Origin: an uncultured Flavonifractor sp.
Lineage (GTDB): Bacteria; Bacillota; Clostridia; Oscillospirales; Oscillospiraceae
Direction of reading: 5' to 3'
Length of the DNA stretch: 5,184 nt
Assembly (NCBI GenBank): GCA_947384055.1
Contig: CANDFO010000111.1
Coordinates: 1-5,184 of the forward strand
The position numbers and the translations under genes were made by a program. Below are positions 1 through 5,184 of this stretch, piece by piece (the stretch's first letter is position 1; each line of letters starts with the position of its first letter). The notes under the pieces were generated by a model, which did not search any database, was not told where the DNA came from, and saw nothing but the letters and a program-made list of their open reading frames with translations.

Positions 1-992
1 ATGACAAGTCGGTACCCTCTGCCGAGGCAGTGACCTTGCTGGACGATTTCCTGGTACGGCTGTCCCGGCGGAAGGTCCAGGTTTTTGTCATCAGCGGCAA
101 TCACGACTCCCCGGAGCGTATGGCCTTTGGCGGGCGGCTGATGGAGGAGAGCGGGGTCCACATGGCCCCTGTCTACAACGGGAAGGCGGTTCTCTTCACT
201 TTGGAGGATGAATACGGCCCGGTAAATCTCTACCTGCTCCCCTTTTTAAAGCCCGCCCACATCCGGCGCTTTTTCCCGGAGCGGGAGATTTCCTCCTACA
301 CCGGCGCACTATCCGCGGCAGTTGAGGAAATGGCCGTGGACACCGCCCTCCGGAATGTGCTGGTGACCCATCAGTTTGTCACTGGAGCTGAGCGGTGCGA
401 GTCGGAGGAGCTTTCGGTGGGCGGGACCGACAACGTAGATGTATCGGCCTTTGACCCCTTTGACTATGTGGCTCTGGGGCACCTCCACGGTCCCCAGCAG
501 GTGGGGCGGGAGACGGTGCGTTACTGCGGGACCCCCTTGAAATATTCCTTTTCCGAGGCAAGCCATCACAAGTCGGTCACTGTTGTGGAGCTGGGTCCAA
601 AAGGAGACGTAGCGGTACGCACGATCCCCCTGATGCCGATGCGGGATATGGTGGAACTGCGGGGGACCTACAAGGAGTTGACCCTCCTGGAGTTTTATCA
701 AGGGACCACCTACCAGCAGGACTACGTCCACATCACGCTTACGGACGAAGAGGATGTGCCCAACGCGGTGGGTAAGCTGCGTACCATCTACCACAACCTG
801 ATGAAGCTGGACTATGACAACCAGCGCACTCGGGCGGGAGGTGTCGCCGGCAGGGTGGAGGACCTGGAGCGGAAATCGCCTATGGAGCTGTTGGAGGAAT
901 TTTACGAGCAGCAGAACGGGCGCCCCATGGACCAGATCCAGCGGGACTTTGCCCGGGAGCTGATGGAGCAGATATGGGAGGGAGAGGCATGA
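1..992 (+). CDS. sbcD: Nuclease SbcCD subunit D (Mre11-type), 5'-truncated by window edge
   Basis: This is the metal-dependent phosphoesterase subunit of the SbcCD complex, which with SbcC acts as exonuclease and hairpin endonuclease on cytosolic DNA ends. The frame is open from position 3; the first two bases finish a codon that began outside. The first visible residues (DKSVPSAEAV) match the segment just after the GDxxD metal motif, so about 50-60 N-terminal residues, including the DxH motif, are missing. In the window are GNHD at 96-107, the THQFV histidine at 369-371, and GHLH at 477-488, the remaining manganese-binding motifs. The capping domain follows, and a typical Firmicutes C-terminus (ELLEEFYEQQNGRP, then an acidic helix) ends at TGA 990-992. 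The visible 329 residues fit a full length near 380. The GTG at 30 is an internal valine, not the start. The TGA overlaps the sbcC ATG, implying one transcript and translational coupling. Confidence 0.96.
   Translation, partial: DKSVPSAEAVTLLDDFLVRLSRRKVQVFVISGNHDSPERMAFGGRLMEESGVHMAPVYNGKAVLFTLEDEYGPVNLYLLPFLKPAHIRRFFPEREISSYTGALSAAVEEMAVDTALRNVLVTHQFVTGAERCESEELSVGGTDNVDVSAFDPFDYVALGHLHGPQQVGRETVRYCGTPLKYSFSEASHHKSVTVVELGPKGDVAVRTIPLMPMRDMVELRGTYKELTLLEFYQGTTYQQDYVHITLTDEEDVPNAVGKLRTIYHNLMKLDYDNQRTRAGGVAGRVEDLERKSPMELLEEFYEQQNGRPMDQIQRDFARELMEQIWEGEA
977..981 (+). promoter_or_regulatory. Ribosome binding site of sbcC (GGAGG)
   Basis: GGAGG lies inside the last codons of sbcD, 7 bases before ATG 989. 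It decides the sbcC start. An in-frame ATG at 974 sits upstream of this motif and would add five residues (MGGRG) not expected before the conserved MRPLKLTMSAFGPY start. The ATG at 989 overlaps the sbcD stop as ATGA, the usual arrangement for coupled genes. Confidence 0.8.
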
Positions 993-3900
993 GACCGCTG
1001 AAATTGACTATGTCCGCCTTTGGGCCCTATGCCGGCCAGGTGGAGCTGGAGCTGGAGAAGCTGGGGTCCCAGGGCCTGTACCTGATTACCGGGGACACAG
1101 GGGCGGGGAAGACCACCATCTTCGATGCCATCACCTATGCTCTCTACGGCGAGCCCAGCGGAGACACCCGAAGCGCCGCCATGTTCCGCTCCAAATACGC
1201 CCTGCCAGATACCCCTACCCAGGTGGAGCTGGTCTTTGCCTACAGGGGCAAGACCTACACCGTCCGGCGCAATCCCGAGTATGAGCGCCCCGCCAAGCGG
1301 GGCGGGGGCACCACCACCCAGAAGGCGGACGCAGAGCTGGAGCTTCCTGACGGACACCTAGTGACCCGGATGAAGGACGTGAACAGCGAGATCGTCAAAA
1401 TCATCGGCTTGGACCGAAAACAGTTCACCCAAATCGCCATGATTGCCCAAGGAGACTTTCTCAAGCTCCTCCTGGCGGACACCAAAGCCCGACAGGAGAT
1501 TTTTCGGGAGATTTTCCAAACCCGGTACTACATGGTTTTTCAGGAACGGCTCAAGGGAAAGGCCGGCGAGTTGCAGCGAGACTGCGATACCCTCCGGGCC
1601 AGCGTGCAGCAGTACATCGCCGGGGTAGCCTGTCCCGAGGATCACCCCTTGCGGGATGTCCTGGAGGGGGCACGGACGGGAGCTGGGTCTTTTCAGGAGA
1701 CACTGGAGCTGATCCAGACCCTGATCTGCAGGGACCAAACAGCCTATGAGGAGTCCCAGGCCGTTTTGGACCGGCTGGACAAAGAGCAGGAGACGGTAAC
1801 AGCCAAGCTGGCCAAGGCGGAGGAGGCAGAAAAAACCCGAAGACAGCTCTCTCAGGCCGTGGAACGGAGGGGGGCGGAGCAGGCCGCCATGGAGGAGGCC
1901 CGATCTCGACTGGAGGAGGAGCAGGGCAAGGCCCCACAGCAGGAAATGTTGGCCCGGGAGATGGCCGCGCTGGAGGAGGATGCCCCGCAGTATCAAAGCC
2001 TGGCCACCCGACAGGAGGAGCTCCAGGCCCTGACGGAACAGATCGCGCAGATACGGGAGGACCAGTCCGCTAAAGACCGGCAGCGTGAGGAGCAGGCAGT
2101 CCGGCTGGACGCCCTGAAGAGGGAATACGCCGCCCTGTCGGAGGTGGGGACGGAGCGGGAACGGCTGGAGGGAGAGCGGAAACGCACCCAAGACAGTCAG
2201 GCCGTCCTGACCACCCTGGCGCGGGACCTCCAGACATGGCAGGACCAGAATAGGCAGCTCCGGGAGGGGCAGGCGGCCTGCGAGGCCCTCTACGCCCGGC
2301 GGGACGCCATGGCCGCCGGTCTGGAGGAGCGGAACGGGCTCCTGAAAGAGAAGCGGGACCTTTGGCTTGCCTCCGGGGGGCTGGCCTCCGAGAAGGAAAA
2401 GCTGCTCAGCCGGCAGACGGAGGTCCAGAAGCGGCTGGAGCTTATCCTGGAGCTGATCGCCCTCTCCCGGGACTGTCAGGAGGCCGGCCAGTCCCTGGAA
2501 AAGGCGCAGGGAGATTACCAGGCGGCCCGGCGCGAGGAGGAGCGGGCGGGGGCGGACTACCGGCAGAAGAACCGGGCTTTCCTGGACGAGCAGGCGGGCA
2601 TCCTGGCCCAGTCCCTCGCCGAGGGGGAGCCCTGCCCCGTGTGCGGAGCCACCCATCACCCCGCCCCTGCCCAGGTGTCCGACCAGGCCCCCACAGAGGC
2701 GAAGCTTAACGAGGCAAAGGCGGCCTTCGAGGCCGCCCAGCAGAAGACCAGCGAAAAGAGCCTCCAGGCGGGACAGCGCAGGACCGCCCTGGAGGAACGG
2801 GAGGGCCAGCTGCTGAGCCGGATGGCGGTCTGCGTGGAGACGCCCTCCCTCTCCGAAGCGGACGCACAGCTTGCCGCCTGCCAGGCGGAGGCGGAACAGG
2901 CCCGGGACCGGGTCCACAGAGAACTGCTGGACACGGAGGCCCTGTTGATCCGCCGGGAGGAACTGGGCCGGGAGATCGAAGACCTGGAACAGGCTATCAT
3001 CCAGCTGACCGCGCAACAGGAAGAACTGCGGGGGCAAATCGGTCAGGCGGAACGGGACCAGAGTATGTTACAGGGCAGTCAGAAGCAGCTGGAGGGAAAG
3101 CTTCAGCCCCAGCTGGAGGAGCGGGGCTGTTCCATGGAGGATGCCCCGGCCCATATTGAGGCGGAGCTGCGGCAGGCAGAGAAAACCCTGACTTGGCTGA
3201 CAGAGCAGTTGACGGCGGCAGAGGACCGTCTGGCCCGGAAAAACGAGTTGGCGGATATTCTCCCCCAGCGGGAACAGGCCAACCGGGAGCTGGAGGAGGC
3301 CCTTTCTGCCCTCCGGCTAAGGCTGGCCGGGGCCGGAAGCCGGGAGAAAGAACTCCGGCGGCAGATTGATGACATGCGCAGGGAGCTGAAGCACCCGGAC
3401 ATTCAGTCGGCGGAAGCCAGACTGTCCGCCCTTCGGGCAGAGCGGGATCGGCTGGCGGATGCCCTCAAGGGGGCGGAGGACGCTTATGGGGCGTGCAAAA
3501 GTGCGCTGGCCGGCACGGATTCCACCATCCGGAGCCTCTCCCAGCTTCTGGAGAATGGGGAGCAGGTGGACGTGGAGAGCCAGCGGGCCCGGGGAGAGGA
3601 ACTATCTGGGGAACGGGCCCAGGCGGCGGAGAAGCAGCGGAACGTCCATACCCGTTTGATCACTAATCAGACCGCGCTGAAGAATATCCAAGGGGGAGCT
3701 GATGATCTGGAGCGGTTGGAGAAGCAGTATACCTGGATACGCGCCCTGTCCAACACGGCTAACGGCGCGCTCTCCGGCAAGGAGCGCATATCCCTGGAGA
3801 CCTATATCCAGCGGAACTTCTTCGAGCGCATTATCCAGCGGGCCAACCTGCGCTTTATGGTCATGTCCGGCGGACAGTATGAGCTCAAACGCCGGGCCCA

Positions 3901-4279
3901 GGCGGAGGACAACCGCAGTCAGAGCGGCCTGGAGCTGGACGTGATAGACCACTACAATGGCTCAGAGCGCAGTGTGCGTTCTCTGTCAGGCGGCGAGTCG
4001 TTCAAAGCATCGCTTTCCCTGGCCTTGGGCCTCTCTGATGAGATCCAGTCCACTGCCGGAGGTATCCGCCTGGACACCATGTTTGTAGACGAGGGGTTTG
4101 GTTCCCTGGATGAAGAGTCCCTTCAACAGGCCATCCGGGTACTTACCGGGCTTACAGAGGGAAACCGGTTGGTGGGTATCATCTCCCATGTAACGGAGCT
4201 GAAAGAGAAAATTGACCAGCAGATTGTGGTCACCAAGAACCGTACCGGCGGCAGTCAGGCAGAACTTGTGGTGAGATAA
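989..4279 (+). CDS. sbcC: Nuclease SbcCD subunit C (Rad50-type ATPase)
   Basis: This is the SMC/Rad50-like ATPase that drives and gates the SbcD nuclease on DNA ends and hairpins. Numbering from ATG 989 gives 1096 residues, normal for the family. The N-terminal head carries the start MRPLKLTMSAFGPY, Walker A GDTGAGKT (35-42) and the Q-loop glutamine 154 in AMIAQGDF. Two long Glu/Gln/Arg-rich coiled-coil arms follow, roughly 175-545 and 555-905. They are separated almost exactly at mid-protein by the zinc hook CPVC (Cys549, Cys552), where two molecules join. The C-terminal head, from about 905, has the conserved ERISLETYIQR region, the ABC signature LSGGE (999-1003), Walker B ending Asp1034-Glu1035, the D-loop GSLDEES just after, and the H-loop histidine 1067. 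All catalytic motifs are present and the frame is uninterrupted, so the protein should be functional. It ends at TAA 4277-4279. I see no convincing terminator after it. Confidence 0.97.
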   Translation: MRPLKLTMSAFGPYAGQVELELEKLGSQGLYLITGDTGAGKTTIFDAITYALYGEPSGDTRSAAMFRSKYALPDTPTQVELVFAYRGKTYTVRRNPEYERPAKRGGGTTTQKADAELELPDGHLVTRMKDVNSEIVKIIGLDRKQFTQIAMIAQGDFLKLLLADTKARQEIFREIFQTRYYMVFQERLKGKAGELQRDCDTLRASVQQYIAGVACPEDHPLRDVLEGARTGAGSFQETLELIQTLICRDQTAYEESQAVLDRLDKEQETVTAKLAKAEEAEKTRRQLSQAVERRGAEQAAMEEARSRLEEEQGKAPQQEMLAREMAALEEDAPQYQSLATRQEELQALTEQIAQIREDQSAKDRQREEQAVRLDALKREYAALSEVGTERERLEGERKRTQDSQAVLTTLARDLQTWQDQNRQLREGQAACEALYARRDAMAAGLEERNGLLKEKRDLWLASGGLASEKEKLLSRQTEVQKRLELILELIALSRDCQEAGQSLEKAQGDYQAARREEERAGADYRQKNRAFLDEQAGILAQSLAEGEPCPVCGATHHPAPAQVSDQAPTEAKLNEAKAAFEAAQQKTSEKSLQAGQRRTALEEREGQLLSRMAVCVETPSLSEADAQLAACQAEAEQARDRVHRELLDTEALLIRREELGREIEDLEQAIIQLTAQQEELRGQIGQAERDQSMLQGSQKQLEGKLQPQLEERGCSMEDAPAHIEAELRQAEKTLTWLTEQLTAAEDRLARKNELADILPQREQANRELEEALSALRLRLAGAGSREKELRRQIDDMRRELKHPDIQSAEARLSALRAERDRLADALKGAEDAYGACKSALAGTDSTIRSLSQLLENGEQVDVESQRARGEELSGERAQAAEKQRNVHTRLITNQTALKNIQGGADDLERLEKQYTWIRALSNTANGALSGKERISLETYIQRNFFERIIQRANLRFMVMSGGQYELKRRAQAEDNRSQSGLELDVIDHYNGSERSVRSLSGGESFKASLSLALGLSDEIQSTAGGIRLDTMFVDEGFGSLDEESLQQAIRVLTGLTEGNRLVGIISHVTELKEKIDQQIVVTKNRTGGSQAELVVR

Positions 4280-4432
4280 GTGTTTCGAGTAGAGTGCAGA
4301 AGCTTTGATGTTTCGTGCTGTTGTGCCTTCGCAAAGGCCGGAGAAAAAATCAAGGTGCCGTTTGTAGGCTCGATTATCGGAGGAGCAGTAGGTATGGCAG
4401 TTTGCGGATTGATATCGCTTTCAACAACTGAG
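4280..4432. other. Composition-shifted spacer with an orphan glycine-rich hydrophobic frame
   Basis: Directly after the sbcC stop the sequence becomes visibly less GC-rich. A + frame opens at a GTG touching the stop codon (4280) and stays open to 4756. Only its first third looks protein-like: a Lys/Glu stretch and then, at about 4355-4423, a hydrophobic glycine-spaced segment (VPFVGSIIGGAVGMAV...) resembling a single membrane helix. From 4433 on the frame is the antisense of the SprT-like remnant, so the 158-residue product as a whole is probably not real. The GTG has no good ribosome binding site. The 5' part could be the severed end of another gene, or chance. I do not recognise the family. 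A 5-bp hairpin at 4325-4338 lacks a T-run and does not serve as an sbcC terminator. Confidence 0.35.
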
Positions 4433-4753
4433 CTAGCCTCCCCCGGCAGTCATCTGTTTGAGGCAGTCCATGCACATCATGCACATGATGTTGACCTCCT
4501 TCGTGGCCTGGGTGGACTGACCACAGCAGGGGCAGACGTACTTGCGGGTACTGCTGGGCTTCTTGGCCTTCGGCTCTTTATCGTCACCGAAGGCTCCGGC
4601 GCGGGAGATGGTCAGCTTATTGCGCCAATGCTGGGCGGTACAAAAGGTCCTGAGGACAGGGGCTGGTTGGATGATGGAGTAGCCAATTTGGGGGGCATAG
4701 TCAATCAGCAGGCCCCACTTCTCTGCCTCCTCCTTGAAGCGCGATGTATTGTG
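4433..4753 (-). pseudogene. C-terminal remnant of a SprT-like domain protein
   Basis: Read on the - strand, an open frame ending at TAG 4433-4435 encodes about 106 residues with clear family character. It begins HNTSRFKEEAEKWGLLIDYA, the region that normally follows the HExxH metalloprotease core. Next come an aromatic/basic linker, then PSSTRKYVCPCCGQS and ATKEVNIMC, a C-terminal zinc ribbon (CPCC at 4526-4534, later Cys pairs at 4463-4483). From memory this matches SprT-like proteins common on clostridial conjugative elements and prophages. The expected 100 or so N-terminal residues, including HExxH, are absent. The frame hits TGA at 4766-4768 just upstream of the homology, and there is no ATG, GTG or TTG in the usable part, so no normal product can be made. 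The zinc end also carries a 9-bp duplication. It runs convergently towards sbcC. Family assignment is from remembered consensus, not a search. Confidence 0.75.
4469..4486 (-). repeat. Perfect 9-bp tandem duplication in the SprT-like zinc ribbon
   Basis: CATGCACAT occurs twice back to back (4469-4477 and 4478-4486). Read on the - strand it is ATGTGCATG repeated in frame, giving IMCMMCMDC where the family normally has a simple IMCMDC. It adds three residues, including an extra cysteine, to the second zinc-binding knuckle. This fits replication slippage in a gene no longer under selection. Confidence 0.8.
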
Positions 4754-4854
4754 TAAAGGGTGATTTCACTATCCAAATACACATTGGCTGACGGTTCATT
4801 TGTGGCAGAATGGCACAGACCAGAAAGATGGTGATCAACCAGCAAGAGAAGATC

Positions 4855-4897
4855 AGAGACGGGAGCGTCCGGGGATGACCTGGGCGCTCCGTTCTCT
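4855..4897. repeat. Imperfect inverted repeat with ATGA in its loop (H1)
   Basis: AGAGA-CG-GGAGCG (4855-4867) faces CGCTCC-GT-TCTCT (4885-4897): 6 bp, a 2x2 internal mismatch, then 5 bp, around a 17-base loop. The loop contains ATGA at 4875-4878. On the + strand the stem is followed by TTGCC, so the T-rich tail is short and a terminator reading is weak. Confidence 0.7.
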
Positions 4898-5015
4898 TTG
4901 CCGGCCCTCTACTAAGGCGCACTTACTCACCACCGGCCAAGGGCCGATGGTGGTACTGCCTGGCGGCAGCTGTGTGCTCTCCGGGGGCGGCTCCGCCGGG
5001 GGTGTCCATCCCCTG

Positions 5016-5128
5016 CCGGAATATACCAGTAGACGCCAACGGCGGCTTGTGCATCGGGCGGAGTTGCCCGATGCACTGAGGGCTTGGGGGCCGTCGGCCA
5101 CCAACAAGCTGCGCCGGGTATATACCGG
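5016..5128. repeat. Long-range repeat pair CCGG(A/T)ATATACC closing a multi-hairpin domain
   Basis: CCGGAATATACC at 5016-5027 is complementary to GGTATATACCGG at 5117-5128 over 11 of 12 positions (one A.A mismatch), with two further G.U pairs outside. Because the motif is nearly palindromic the two sites also look like direct repeats (GCCGG...ATATACC...GT). The enclosed 89 bases hold three hairpins, which would make a multibranch junction in RNA. Confidence 0.65.
5049..5076. repeat. Perfect 11-bp inverted repeat, 6-base loop (H6)
   Basis: GTGCATCGGGC (5049-5059) and GCCCGATGCAC (5066-5076) are perfect complements around GGAGTT. No T-run follows on either strand, so it is not a standard terminator. 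It sits as the central arm of the multi-hairpin domain. Confidence 0.85.
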
Positions 5129-5132
5129 TGCA

Positions 5133-5162
5133 TTGCTTGCTACTACTATTAGTGCCTATAAA
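5133..5162 (+). promoter_or_regulatory. Weak sigma-70-like promoter candidate
   Basis: TTGCTT (5133-5138) and TATAAA (5157-5162) are 18 bases apart. The -10 box is a near match and the -35 box is poor. It lies in the small AT-richer patch after the hairpin domain and would transcribe out of the window to the right. It could equally be part of the RNA's 3' tail. Confidence 0.2.
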
Positions 5163-5168
5163 CGAAAG

Positions 5169-5184
5169 TTGAATGTCATTCGCT
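5169..5184 (+). CDS. Possible start of an IsrB/IscB-type gene, cut by window edge
   Basis: Only the last few codons are visible. Two starts are possible: TTG 5169 (reading L/M-N-V-I-R) and ATG 5173 (reading M-S-F-A). OMEGA nuclease genes usually begin soon after their RNA, and some RRXRR-domain proteins start with a short beta strand of this character as I remember them. Five residues cannot identify a family. No strong ribosome binding site is seen (GAAAG at 5164-5168 is weak and close). The call rests on position relative to the structured region and is speculative. Confidence 0.15.

Larger units (their letters stand above)
4855..5130 (+). ncRNA. Structured RNA candidate, HEARO / omega-RNA-like
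   Basis: About 275 bases are filled with consecutive inverted repeats. H1 pairs 4855-4867 with 4885-4897 (11 of 13). H2 spans 4929-4954 (ACCACC+GGCC against GGCC+GGTGGT with a 3-base bulge). H3 pairs 4956-4960 with 4965-4969 (CTGCC/GGCAG). H4 pairs 4986-4989 with 4994-4997. H5 pairs 5034-5037 with 5041-5044. H6 pairs 5049-5059 with 5066-5076 (11 perfect). H7 spans 5082-5109. A stem 4917-4922/4972-4977 encloses H2 and H3, and a stem 5016-5027/5117-5128 encloses H5-H7. Several extensions pair only as G.U when read on + (4916/4978, 4919/4975, 5014/5130, 5015/5129) and would be A.C on -, favouring a + transcript. Size and layout resemble HEARO RNAs, the guide RNAs of IsrB/IscB nucleases; that identity is inference. 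Exact ends are unknown. Alternatives are another mobile-element RNA or a structured DNA end. Confidence 0.55.

Noticed and set aside
309..794. 161-residue - strand frame inside sbcD
   Set aside because: Shadow of sbcD, whose GNHD/GHLH motifs fix the true frame.
2362..2709. 115-residue + frame inside sbcC
   Set aside because: Gly/Ala/Pro-rich out-of-frame translation spanning the zinc hook codons; no family resemblance.
1358..3037. 559-residue open frame on the - strand inside sbcC
   Set aside because: It is antisense to the GC-rich coiled-coil arms, is Leu/Gly/Pro/Gln-rich with no domain, and has no independent start signals. sbcC has all family motifs across the same bases.
4325..4338. Hairpin GCCTT-CGCA-AAGGC as the sbcDC terminator
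   Set aside because: The stem is only 5 bp and is followed by CCGGAGAAAAAA, with no T-run on the + strand.
4280..4756. 158-residue GTG-start + ORF as a real gene
   Set aside because: Two thirds of it is the exact antisense of the recognisable SprT-like remnant and it lacks a ribosome binding site. Only the first part is kept, as an orphan segment.
4810..4878. Small + ORF (MAQTRKMVINQQEKIRDGSVRG) ending in the ATGA
   Set aside because: It looks reasonably protein-like and its stop overlaps the ATG at 4875. However, it has no ribosome binding site, is very short, and its end lies in the H1 stem. Not enough to call a gene.
4853..5107. 84-residue - strand ORF over the hairpin region (also overlapping - frames at 4701-4922 and 4927-5133)
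   Set aside because: Pro/Ser/Arg-rich products typical of translated GC-rich structured DNA, with alternative starts and no family resemblance.
4757..5184. Group II intron end
   Set aside because: I looked for a domain V-like hairpin and a GTGCG-type 5' end on both strands and found neither.
1..5184. CRISPR array, tRNA or rRNA
   Set aside because: No regularly spaced repeats and no cloverleaf or rRNA segments were seen. The GAGCTGGAG-type repetition in sbcC comes from coiled-coil codons.

Overview
The window looks like chromosomal DNA of a GC-rich, gut-type Clostridia (Oscillospiraceae/Flavonifractor-like). This is inferred from the strongly G/C-ending codons and from the SbcD/SbcC protein style; no rRNA or other marker is present to confirm it.

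Positions 1-4279 hold a DNA-repair operon on the + strand. First comes the 3' part of sbcD, whose start lies left of the window. A complete sbcC follows, joined by a 4-base ATGA overlap. Together they encode the SbcCD (Mre11-Rad50 type) nuclease, which opens hairpins and trims blocked or broken DNA ends. Nearly all other long reading frames across this part are shadows of these two genes.

Positions 4280-5184 are different and hold no intact gene. Base composition changes right after the sbcC stop, and no sbcDC terminator is recognisable. 4280-4432 contains only an orphan frame with a glycine-rich hydrophobic stretch. 4433-4753, on the - strand, is the C-terminal remnant of a SprT-like protein of the kind carried by clostridial mobile elements. 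It has lost its N-terminal metalloprotease part and start codon, and it carries a 9-bp tandem duplication in its zinc-ribbon end. 4757-4854 shows nothing clear beyond short frames.

Positions 4855-5130 are the most interesting part: a dense run of hairpins, some nested inside longer-range stems. The G.U wobble pairs point to a + strand RNA of about 275 nt. Its architecture, an ATGA near its 5' side, the broken mobile-type gene to its left and a possible start codon at the right edge suggest a HEARO / OMEGA (omega) RNA, the guide-RNA partner of IsrB/IscB RNA-guided nucleases. The protein gene would then begin at or just past the window end. The structure is seen in the sequence; the family assignment is inference.
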